Made by a program: the position numbers and the translations under genes. The notes beneath the pieces were generated by a model. The model ran no database searches, was not told the DNA's origin, and saw only the letters and a program-made list of their open reading frames with translations. A DNA stretch of 64,000 nucleotides, from the NCBI RefSeq assembly GCF_001552135.1, contig NZ_BCQP01000029.1, forward strand, positions 117,994 through 181,993. Reading direction: 5' to 3'. Every line of letters starts with the position of its first letter. Position 1 is the stretch's first letter. This DNA comes from Actinomadura chibensis NBRC 106107. GTDB lineage: Bacteria > Actinomycetota > Actinomycetes > Streptosporangiales > Streptosporangiaceae. Below are positions 8,101-15,618 of this stretch, piece by piece.

Positions 8101-11100
8101 GTGCTGCGGCACGCCGCCGCGGACGTGGACGAGGACGTCCGGCAGGCCGCGATCCGCGCGCTCGCGGACCGCTTCGCCGCCGACCCCGGCACGTACCCGG
8201 CCGTCCTGGACGCCGTCACCGACCCGGACCCGCAGGTCGGCGCGGTCGCGGTCGAGCAGCTCGCGAGCCGGTGGCCGGACCGTCCGGAGACCCTGGACGC
8301 GCTGCGCCGCGCCTGCCGCAGCCCGCACGGCGAGGTCCAGTGCGCGGCGGCGGTCGCGGTCGCGCGCCGCGCGGACGGCGACGCCGACCCCGCGGCGGCG
8401 CTCCTGGAACGGCTCGGCGACCCGCGCAACGACGACGTCCGGCAGGCCGCGCTCGAACTCGTCGGCGAGCACCGCGCCGGGCGTCCCGAGGTGCTGCGGG
8501 CCGTCCTGCGGGCGACGGCCGACCCGATGGCGGCGAACCGCGTCGCCGCGATGCGCGTGCTGTCGCGGTACTGGCCCGCCCATCCGAAGCTGCGGGACGC
8601 GTGCCTGTCCTCGGTGTGCGAGTTCGAGGCGGACGTCCGCAAGACCGGGATGGAGACGCTCGCCGCGCACTGGGGCGGCGACCCGGCCCTGCTTCCGGTG
8701 TTCCTCGCGGGCGCGCGGGACGCCGCCTGGATGGTCCGCAAGGTCGCCCTCGAAACCCTCGCGGCGCGCTGGGGCGACGACCCGGCCGCCGTCGAAGCGA
8801 TCGAGCGGCTCACCCGCGACCCGGCCGGGCTGATCCGCGACGCCGCGCTGGAGGCGCTGGTCGCGCTCGGCGCCGACCAGCGGCGCGCCGCCGACGCGCT
8901 CGACGACCCGCACCGGGGCGCCCGGCGCAGCGCCCGCCGCCTCCTCGCCGGGCGCTGGCAGGCGGGCTGGACGCGGCGGACGCACGTCACCGCGGCCCTC
9001 GCCTCGCCGCTCGGCGCCGTCCGGCGGACCGCGCTCGCCTCCCTGGTCGAGCGGTTCGGCGCGGACCCCGAGACCTGGGCGGCGGTCGAGCGCGCCCTCG
9101 CCGACAACGACCCGGACGTGCGGCTCCTCGCCCTCGGCGCGCTGCTCGCCGCCGACCGCGACGAGGACCGCGTCCGCGCGGCCGTCCTCGCCGCCACCCG
9201 CGACCCCGAGGGCGAGGTCAGGGGGCTGGCGCTGCGCGCCCTGCTGGTGCGGTGGCGGCTCGATCCCGCCACCCGCGCCACCGTGCGGCGGATGACCGAC
9301 GACCTGTCCGGCGACGTCCGCCGGACGGCGCTGGAGGCGCTCGTCCTGGCCGAGCCGGACGCCCCCGAGACCTTCGACCGGCTGACCATGGGCTGCCAGG
9401 ACGACGACGCCGAGGCCCGCAAACGGGCCGTGGAGGCGCTCGCGGCCCACCGCCCCGGTTTCCCGGAGGCCGCCTCGGTGGTGCTGGCCGCGTCCGACGA
9501 CACCTCCGCCGAGGTCCGCCGGACCTGCGTCAGGGCGCTGAGCCTGCGCTGGCGGGACGCCGACGGCGTGTTCGCGCGGGTCGCCCGCGCCGTGTGCGAC
9601 CCGAGCGACGACGTCCGGCTCGCCGCGCTCGGCGCCCTCACGACCCGCTGGTCCACGCACCCCGAGACGCCCGCCCTGGTCGGACGGCTGCTCTGGGACG
9701 AGACGACCCGGCTGCGCGGCACGGCCTACGTGTGCCTCGCGTTCCTCGGCGCGGCGGAGGCGCGGTCGCTGCCGCTGGACCGCCCGGCCGCGGCGGCGGC
9801 GGTGGCGCACCCCGACTCGCGCGTCCGGGCCACCGGGCTGTCGCGGCTGCTGCTCGCCTGGCCGGACGCGCCGGAGACGCGGCGCGCCGTCCGGATCGCC
9901 TTCCAGGACGAGGAGTGGCCCGTCCGCGGCCTCGCGTTCGCCGACCTCGTCCGCCGGATGCCGGACCCGGACGCGGCGGCCGTCCTCGACGCGGGGCTGC
10001 GGTCGCCGTCGGAGGCCGTCCGCGAGCTGGCGCTGTGGGGGCTCGCGACGGCGCTGCCCGGCGACCCCCGGTGCCGGGGCTGGATCGAGCGGGCGCTCGA
10101 CGACCCGGCGCCGAACGTCCGCGACACGGCGATCGACCTCGTCGCGCGCCTCTACACCGGCCACGACGAGTGGCTCCGCCGCAAGACCGCCGACCCGTCC
10201 GCGCGGGTGCGGGTGCGGGCGCTGAGCTGGCTCGCGGCGCTGCGCCCCTCCGCCCCCGAGACCGTCCGGGTGCTGGCGAGGCGCGCCGGGGACCCGGACG
10301 ACGACGTCCGCGCGGCGGCGCTCGAAGCGCTGCTCGTCCAGTGGCCGGACGCGCCCGAGACCGTGGACGCCCTGCGCCTGCTGAGCCGCAGCCCCGGCCA
10401 GGACGACCGCGACATGGCGGGCGAGACGCTCGACCGGCGGGACCGGCGCGGCCCCCGCGACCTGGCCGAGACGGTCCGCGCCGCCGGGCGGGGGCATCCC
10501 GCCGGGCGGGCCGACGCCGTCCACGAGCTGGTCCTCCGCTGGCCGGACGAGCCCGCGACCCTGCGCGCCGTGTGCGACGCGGCGGCCGCCGAATCCGCCG
10601 TGGTCAGGCACTCCGCGCTCCGCGAGATCGGCTCGCTGTGGCTGCGCGACCCCGGCTGCCTCGCCGCCGTCGAGCGCGCCGTCGCGGACGAGGACGACGG
10701 CGTCCGCTACAAGGCCCACGCCGTCCTCTCCGACGGCTACCACCCGGACGGCCGCCACGCGCTCGTCCCCGCCGCGCGGACCGACCCGTACTGGGCGCTG
10801 CGCGCGCTGGCGATGCGGCACCTGGTGATCCGGCGGCCGTTCGACCCGGAGACCGTGGAGACGCTGCGGGAGATGACGGCGGACCGCGACTGGTACATCC
10901 GCCGGGTGGCGTTCGGCCTCCTCCACCAGACGGCCCGGACGCGGGCCGAGGACCCGTGGCCGGGCGCGTGCGACCCGAACGCCGCCACCGAGGGGGCCCG
11001 GCGGCACGTCCTCGGCGCGGGCGACCGCCCGCTGCCGCTCACCCCGCCCGGCCTCCTCCCCCTCTGGGACGGCGACCCGCGCCGGGCCGCGCTCATCACC

Positions 11101-11598
11101 GCCCACCTGCGCGGCGACGACCCCGACCTGCGGCCGGAGCTCGTCCCGGCGGCGCTGGGCGACGACCACGCCGCGCACGGCCCGGCCCTCGCCGCGCTCG
11201 CCACCTGGTGGCCGGACGACCCGGAAACCCGGGAAACACTGCTGGCCGCGACGCGCCACGACTGCCCGCGCCTGCGCGGCGCGGCGCTGGCGGCGCTCTA
11301 CACGCGCCCGGACGAGACCGTCCGCGCCCTGGCCCGCGAGGCCCTGGCCGACCCGGTCGCGCCGATCCGCTACACCGCCCTGAACTTCCTCGACGTGACC
11401 GGCCCGCTCGACACCGCGACCCTCCTGCGCCTCGCCGCCGACCCCGACGAGGACGTGGCGATGCGCGCGATGGAGTCCGTCGGCGTCCGGGAGCCGGACG
11501 ACCCCGGCGTCTTGGCCGAACTCCAGAACGCCGCCGCCGCGTTCCACGTCCCGGGGCCGGCCCGCTGGGTGGCCTGGCGCCGCGAGACCGCCCGCTGA
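5104..11598 (+). CDS. Giant NLR-like protein: DUF4062 - NACHT - HEAT repeats
   Basis: 2164 residues from a GTG, probably translationally coupled to the gene ending at 5091. Residues 12-37 carry the motif shared with that gene (RDAYTAGRDQHVT). Residues 46-190 match DUF4062, a domain often found at the head of STAND NTPases (VLVSWTSDDLRDHREQVRRA, CDLFICVLAWRYGPVPEG). The NACHT domain has Walker A GDPGAGKST (320-328) and Walker B ALVIFDGLDEL (404-414). From about residue 825 to the end the protein is built of roughly 35-40 HEAT-like units of about 33 residues, each with a pattern like DVRxAALEALxxRWPDxPxT. This is the expected plan of an NLR-type sensor: signalling tail, switch NTPase, and a long superhelical sensor. 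The trigger is unknown. The long open frames on the other strand here are shadows of the high GC content. Confidence 0.88.
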   Translation: MTAPDDADPPRQDVTAERDAYTAGRDQHVTVHNTAYYGEPRARKKPLRVLVSWTSDDLRDHREQVRRALRRVGVEEVESDAAARPLADHLAEVRGCDLFICVLAWRYGPVPEGREHSLPELELRAAREAGVESLVFLLSDREPWPPGAMDRGEAAGRVDALRAELASGQGCEEFTTAVDLGARVEELVTPRGLGEEPASRADAATAAHWRAYRRRLIEEYGRLDLEALTPPEREEYLQLWLRDVFVEPDVRQDAPPVELPKELWRKLQDAKELSPSDVPRGLGLNRDDLEKVRQVYRTRPTRALFDVAARPAERLCVLLGDPGAGKSTVARYLALALAQDRLPPRLADLDGHEPVLIELRDYAAERARNRCAGFGEYLAHRARTDGLGVPAEALEARLSGGGPALVIFDGLDELFDPREREAVAREIAWFASSHPTARVLVTSRIVGYRRRILEEAGFTHYTVQDLGGDQIEEFLTSWYGLALHDRPALAEQRRLRLTGAIDDSPPIRELAGNPLLLTILAIIGKHRELPRERWKVYDHAAGVLVEHWDVNKHLSDARVDADVIREDDKKDLLRRLAYRMQLGTEGLAGNHIWKDDLVEEIVGYLQGRFQYDLARATAIANAIVEQFHERNFVLARYGPRIYGFVHRALLEFFCASEIVARFEKTRALTEEQLREEVFEVHWEDPAWTEVLRLVAGMVDATVTGRLLEHLLHRVEPVRTTVLDKPPLGAVTLAVQCLAEVRSLGSAERSARALLDAIIELLRAPDRSFADDRQERLETAALPAIAAIGPAWPGRDHFLHWFRRHASAFVSWRACRLAPRILAALYSDTPSVRAMLADMARHDGVAGQRRTCLLAVVERWPDQPGTRELVADLLRDHADALRQTAVEQLAAHWPDDPGTRAAVHDALYDAAADVRRAAVEQVAARWPREPATLAAVQGRLDDPDSDVREAALEQLTANWATRHGTLDAVHRAARDPHWSVRRAAVRALDSSWARVTETLAVLRHAAADVDEDVRQAAIRALADRFAADPGTYPAVLDAVTDPDPQVGAVAVEQLASRWPDRPETLDALRRACRSPHGEVQCAAAVAVARRADGDADPAAALLERLGDPRNDDVRQAALELVGEHRAGRPEVLRAVLRATADPMAANRVAAMRVLSRYWPAHPKLRDACLSSVCEFEADVRKTGMETLAAHWGGDPALLPVFLAGARDAAWMVRKVALETLAARWGDDPAAVEAIERLTRDPAGLIRDAALEALVALGADQRRAADALDDPHRGARRSARRLLAGRWQAGWTRRTHVTAALASPLGAVRRTALASLVERFGADPETWAAVERALADNDPDVRLLALGALLAADRDEDRVRAAVLAATRDPEGEVRGLALRALLVRWRLDPATRATVRRMTDDLSGDVRRTALEALVLAEPDAPETFDRLTMGCQDDDAEARKRAVEALAAHRPGFPEAASVVLAASDDTSAEVRRTCVRALSLRWRDADGVFARVARAVCDPSDDVRLAALGALTTRWSTHPETPALVGRLLWDETTRLRGTAYVCLAFLGAAEARSLPLDRPAAAAAVAHPDSRVRATGLSRLLLAWPDAPETRRAVRIAFQDEEWPVRGLAFADLVRRMPDPDAAAVLDAGLRSPSEAVRELALWGLATALPGDPRCRGWIERALDDPAPNVRDTAIDLVARLYTGHDEWLRRKTADPSARVRVRALSWLAALRPSAPETVRVLARRAGDPDDDVRAAALEALLVQWPDAPETVDALRLLSRSPGQDDRDMAGETLDRRDRRGPRDLAETVRAAGRGHPAGRADAVHELVLRWPDEPATLRAVCDAAAAESAVVRHSALREIGSLWLRDPGCLAAVERAVADEDDGVRYKAHAVLSDGYHPDGRHALVPAARTDPYWALRALAMRHLVIRRPFDPETVETLREMTADRDWYIRRVAFGLLHQTARTRAEDPWPGACDPNAATEGARRHVLGAGDRPLPLTPPGLLPLWDGDPRRAALITAHLRGDDPDLRPELVPAALGDDHAAHGPALAALATWWPDDPETRETLLAATRHDCPRLRGAALAALYTRPDETVRALAREALADPVAPIRYTALNFLDVTGPLDTATLLRLAADPDEDVAMRAMESVGVREPDDPGVLAELQNAAAAFHVPGPARWVAWRRETAR

Positions 11599-11631
11599 AA
11601 CCGTCCCGCGGCGAGCGGCGCGCTAACTACG

Positions 11632-12045
11632 ATGAGCCCGGTGACGAGCAATGACATTCCGGACCTGATCCATTTCGCCGACGAGCACGGGAACAGCGTC
11701 GTCCTCCGGGTGAGCGAGCTGGAGGGGGGCGGGCTGACCGGGCGGATCGAGGTCCGCAGCGCCTTCGTCAACGGCGCGCTGGCCACCTCCGTGGCCGCCG
11801 AGGACCTGGACGAATGGGAGACCGTCCTCGACGACCTGCACGAAGGCGACAACACGGCCTGGCGCGAGGACAAGCGCGCCCCGGAGATCTGGCTCGAACT
11901 GGACGACGACGACCGCCTCCTCGTCTCCGTCATCGACCGCGCGGGCTCGTCCACCACCGCCGAACTCCTCATCGCCGTCCCCGAAGGCTGGCTGGACGAC
12001 CACTACGACCGCCTCGCCACCATCCGCAAACTCCAGACCGAATAG
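11632..12045 (+). CDS. DUF5959-like small protein
   Basis: 137 residues, acidic. The run LIHFADEHGNSVVLRVSELE, the central EDLDEWETVLDDL and the end GWLDDHYDRLATIRK resemble the actinomycete DUF5959 family, which has no known function. It starts 33 bases after the giant NLR gene on the same strand and may belong to that transcript. GTG 11641 is an alternative start. It converges on the NB-ARC::KAP gene, with 8 bases between the stop codons. A role as an accessory or immunity protein for the NLR pair is possible but not shown. Confidence 0.65.
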   Translation: MSPVTSNDIPDLIHFADEHGNSVVLRVSELEGGGLTGRIEVRSAFVNGALATSVAAEDLDEWETVLDDLHEGDNTAWREDKRAPEIWLELDDDDRLLVSVIDRAGSSTTAELLIAVPEGWLDDHYDRLATIRKLQTE

Positions 12046-12053
12046 CACGCCGG

Positions 12054-15000
12054 TCAGATGAAGCGGCGGGCGATGGGGGCTATTTCGGGGCCCTCGCGGA
12101 GGAAGGCGCGGAGGTCGTCGCCCCAGCCGGGGGGCAGGGCGGGGGACGCGGCGGCGTCCGCGGACTGGTCGGACGGGACGTCGAACACCGGGAAGACCGC
12201 GCGGAGTTCGGTCGTCCAGCCGGACGGGTCGCCCTCGCGGGCCGCGCGCTCCAGCCGTTGGAGGGGGTGCTCGGACGCGGCGACCGCGGTCGACGCGCCC
12301 AGCATGCTGATGACGTGCGGCCACCGGATCGCGAAGGCGGCGAGTTTGGCGATCTGCTCCTGGTCGGGGGCGGGCGCGCCGAGGAGCCGCTGCCTCTCCG
12401 CGACGAAACTGTAGAACCGGAACAGGTTGACGAACCGCTTGATCTCGCGCGGGTTGCGGGAGCCGAGCACCGGCAGGGAGCGGGCCAGCACGGCGTGCGC
12501 GTCCAGGTCGCTGTACAGGTCGGACACGACGCGGTCGGCGGCGGCCAGGGTCATCGGACGCAGCGGTTCGGGCAGGTCGAGCAGTTCCCGCTGGACGGCG
12601 AGGGCCGTCTCGCGGAGCGTCTCCGGGGTCGGCTGGCGGGCGCGGATCCGGCGCTCGATCTCGGCGATCACCGCGATCGAGGGGGTCTCGGCCCGCTCCG
12701 GGCGCGTCGGGAGTTCCGGTGTTCCCCCGGGGCGGGGCTGGTCCGGTAGGGGGGCCGGTCGTCGCGTGCGGAGAGGTCGGCCCGCCGCGCGGCGTTCTCC
12801 GGCCGGTGGGGCGACGGAGCGGGTCTCCGGGGCCCGTGCCTCGACGAGGGAGCGCAGGTAGTCCTCGATCTCGCCGTCCCCGCCGGGCGCCGGGACGCTC
12901 AGCGGCAGCTGGACGATCTTCTCCAGGAACCGCCAGCCGAGCGTCGACCAGTCCCCGGCCAGCCGCCCGTCGCGCTGGGCCTTGACGAGGTCCTGGTAGG
13001 CGACCTCGACGTGCGCGGCGACCGCGCCCGGCTCCATGCCGAGCACGAACACGCAGTTGGGGAACTCGCCCGCGAGGAACAGGTTGACGGCCTCGATGAC
13101 CTGGGTGACCGCGCTGGGCGAGCAGCGGTCGAGGTCGTCCACGAAGACGACCAGCGGACGTTGCGGAGTGGCGATGAGGTCCAGCACCCGCTTCATGTCG
13201 CTGTGGACGAGGTGCAGGAACCCGAGCCGTCCGGCATAGCCGGGGTCAGGCATGATCGTGTCGAAGCCGGTCTTGGCCTGGTCGGCCAGGAGGCGCTGGC
13301 TTCCGCCGAGGATGTCCGGCTTGCGGACGAGGGCCGACAGCGGCCCCGACGCGGCCTTGCCGAGGAACGACAGCGTCTGCCCCGCCCCGCCGACGAGGAG
13401 CACGACCGTCCCGGTGCCGAGCACGGCGGCGGACACCCCGCGCAGCACGCCGCGCAGCGGGTCGACGAGCTGCCCGACCGCGAGCCAGGCGAGGGTGACG
13501 AGGAACGCGACGACCCACACCGCGAGGAACGGCAGGAGCCGTTCGGCCAGCAGCCGGTACCAGCGGCGCCGGATGACGCTCCGGTCGATCCGCGCGAGGT
13601 TGAGCCTGAGCCAGAACCGCTCCCGGTCGGCGACGGGAAGCCGCTCGGTGACCTGCGTGATGATCTCGTGCGCGAGCCCGGCCCAGATCTGCTCGCCGTT
13701 CTGGTACATCCACGGGTTGAACCAGACGGTCGGACGCCAGTCGCCGGGAAGCACCGGAGCGTCCTCGGTGACATGGGCGCGCAGGCCCGCGGTCGGGTCG
13801 CGCGGGCCGGGCTCGTCGGAGTGGAGCAGGATCTCCAGGTTGGTGACCGCCGATCCCGGGGCGGTGGTCCGCCGCCGGAGGATCCCGCGCCATCGGGACG
13901 GCTTGGTGCGGTGGCGCCGGTGGTCCAGGCGGATGGCGCGGGGACGTTCGCCGTCGCGCGGGTCCAGGTTGTTCTGGACCATCCGCATCAGCGATGTCTT
14001 GCCCGCGCCCCACGGCGCCTTCAGCCCGATGGTGAGCGGCGGACGCGTCTGCCGGTGCCGGATGAACTCCGCGATCGCGTCGGCGTAGTGGGAGTAGGAG
14101 AGGCGGTCGCGGAGCGTCCAGTAGTCCCGCGTGATCGTCGGCTCCGGCTGCGGGCGGTGCCCGCGCTCCATCAGGAAGAACCGCCGCGCCCGGTCGCGGA
14201 CGGCGGCGAGCTCGATCGCCTCCTCCGCCTCCTCGGCGCGCTCGCGCGCGAACTCCCGGACGGGGTCGTGCATGCGGATGACCTGGCCGTCCTGCCAGGT
14301 GTAGAGGAGGTGGAGGCCCACCAGCCGGTCGATCACCCCGTCCGCCTCGTCCGGGGCGAGTTCGTCCCGGACGAGGAACGGGAGGAGGCCGCGCGGGATC
14401 TCCTCGTGCTCGTCCACGAGCGCCAGCCTGCGCAATACCAGCGCCTCCGCGTCGTGGAGGCTCCCGTAGAGCCGGTCGAGCAGCCACCGCTCGCGCCGGG
14501 ACTCCCTGGCCCCGCCCATCGCGAGGACGAGGCTCCCCATGGGCATGGACGGGTTCGCGGCGAGCAGCGCCCCGGCGAGGTGCACCATCAACGGCGAAGC
14601 GCCGCACAGCCGGATGAGCTCGGACGCCCCGTCCGAGTTGCCCCTTTCCGGGCCCACCGCCGCCGAGAGGATCGCGAGCCCGTCCTCCTCCGAGATCCCC
14701 GTGAGTTCCACGAAGTGTTCGCGCAGCATGTCGAAGGGACGCGTGCACGTGACCAGCAGCAGCGACCGTCCGTCGTCCCCGGGAAGCAGCGCCTCGACCA
14801 GCGCGGAGCCGTCGGACGCGGACACGTCGTCGAGGACGATCAGCAGCCGCCGCGCGGCCAGCAGGTCGCGCAGCGCCGCGGTGCGCTCGGCGAACGTCTC
14901 CGGCACCGCGTCCGGCGCGACGCCGAGCGCCTGGAGGAGGCCGCCGAGGACGGTCCTCACCCGCTCCGACCGCGGATGCAGGTGCGCGAGGTTCGCGAAG

Positions 15001-15584
15001 AGGACCCCGTCCGGGAACTCGTCCGCCATCCGGTCGGCGATGGCGATCGCCCTGCAGGTCTTGCCGACCCCCGGCAGGCCGTTGATCACCGTGAGCCGGG
15101 GGATCCGTCCGCCGATCGCCGATCGCCTGAGCCACGGTGGAAGGAGCAAGCCCCCGCCGGAGTCCGCCATGGACGGCGGCAGCGGCGACGGCAGCGGCGG
15201 CAGCGCGAACGCCGCGAAGTCCCGCCGGACCTCCGCCGGAGGCGACGGGGCGGGTTCCGCCGCCAGCATCCGCATCAGCCGGGTGTGCCGGGTCCGCCAG
15301 TGGTCCAGGTCGAAGGCCGGGACGTCGGTCGGGAACCGCCCCTTATCGGCGAGGAGCCGGCAGACGCTCACGAAGGTCACGACGAACTCCCAGGTGGGAG
15401 CCGACCGTCCGGTGAGCTTGTCGCGGACGGTGGTCGCGCTGAGCCGGAGGCCGCCCTCGTGCTCGCTGGTCCGCACCAGTTCCCGGATGGGCGGGCTACC
15501 GGCCTTGTCGAGCACGCTCCGCAGTTCCTCGCCGAACTCGCGGAGCGCCTCGGCGCGGGGGTCCTGCGCTCTGTCGCCGGTCAC
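12054..15584 (-). CDS. NB-ARC :: KAP double P-loop NTPase fusion
   Basis: 1176 residues from GTG 15584 with GAGGAAGGGA upstream. Residues 10-80 form a helical helix-turn-helix-like head. An NB-ARC-type ATPase follows: Walker A GLPGVGKT (169-176), Walker B LLIVLDDV (247-254), then the helical part to about 470. A second, KAP-type NTPase follows: Walker A APWGAGKT (523-530), the KAP mark WFNPWMYQN (621-629), two membrane helices inserted between the Walker motifs (about 684-704 and 715-733), and Walker B VVFVDDLDRCSP (812-823). KAP NTPases are membrane-bound and include PifA, which blocks phage growth. It is the last gene of the operon that begins with the VMAP gene, 34 bases after the vWA gene. 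The likely role is a membrane-acting effector/switch of that system. Confidence 0.85.
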   Translation of the reverse strand: MTGDRAQDPRAEALREFGEELRSVLDKAGSPPIRELVRTSEHEGGLRLSATTVRDKLTGRSAPTWEFVVTFVSVCRLLADKGRFPTDVPAFDLDHWRTRHTRLMRMLAAEPAPSPPAEVRRDFAAFALPPLPSPLPPSMADSGGGLLLPPWLRRSAIGGRIPRLTVINGLPGVGKTCRAIAIADRMADEFPDGVLFANLAHLHPRSERVRTVLGGLLQALGVAPDAVPETFAERTAALRDLLAARRLLIVLDDVSASDGSALVEALLPGDDGRSLLLVTCTRPFDMLREHFVELTGISEEDGLAILSAAVGPERGNSDGASELIRLCGASPLMVHLAGALLAANPSMPMGSLVLAMGGARESRRERWLLDRLYGSLHDAEALVLRRLALVDEHEEIPRGLLPFLVRDELAPDEADGVIDRLVGLHLLYTWQDGQVIRMHDPVREFARERAEEAEEAIELAAVRDRARRFFLMERGHRPQPEPTITRDYWTLRDRLSYSHYADAIAEFIRHRQTRPPLTIGLKAPWGAGKTSLMRMVQNNLDPRDGERPRAIRLDHRRHRTKPSRWRGILRRRTTAPGSAVTNLEILLHSDEPGPRDPTAGLRAHVTEDAPVLPGDWRPTVWFNPWMYQNGEQIWAGLAHEIITQVTERLPVADRERFWLRLNLARIDRSVIRRRWYRLLAERLLPFLAVWVVAFLVTLAWLAVGQLVDPLRGVLRGVSAAVLGTGTVVLLVGGAGQTLSFLGKAASGPLSALVRKPDILGGSQRLLADQAKTGFDTIMPDPGYAGRLGFLHLVHSDMKRVLDLIATPQRPLVVFVDDLDRCSPSAVTQVIEAVNLFLAGEFPNCVFVLGMEPGAVAAHVEVAYQDLVKAQRDGRLAGDWSTLGWRFLEKIVQLPLSVPAPGGDGEIEDYLRSLVEARAPETRSVAPPAGERRAAGRPLRTRRPAPLPDQPRPGGTPELPTRPERAETPSIAVIAEIERRIRARQPTPETLRETALAVQRELLDLPEPLRPMTLAAADRVVSDLYSDLDAHAVLARSLPVLGSRNPREIKRFVNLFRFYSFVAERQRLLGAPAPDQEQIAKLAAFAIRWPHVISMLGASTAVAASEHPLQRLERAAREGDPSGWTTELRAVFPVFDVPSDQSADAAASPALPPGWGDDLRAFLREGPEIAPIARRFI

Positions 15585-15618
15585 CGCGTTCCCTTCCTCG
15601 TCACCAGCGTCACCGGGG

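Noticed and set aside
4561..11547. 2328-residue open frame on the minus strand opposite the giant NLR gene
   Set aside because: Arg/Gly/Pro-rich low-complexity translation with no domain; a shadow of the third-position GC bias of the plus-strand gene, which has clear DUF4062, NACHT and HEAT motifs.
5415..11654. 2079-residue second plus-strand frame inside the NLR gene
   Set aside because: Same region in another frame, composed mainly of R, G, P and A; no motifs and no ribosome site.
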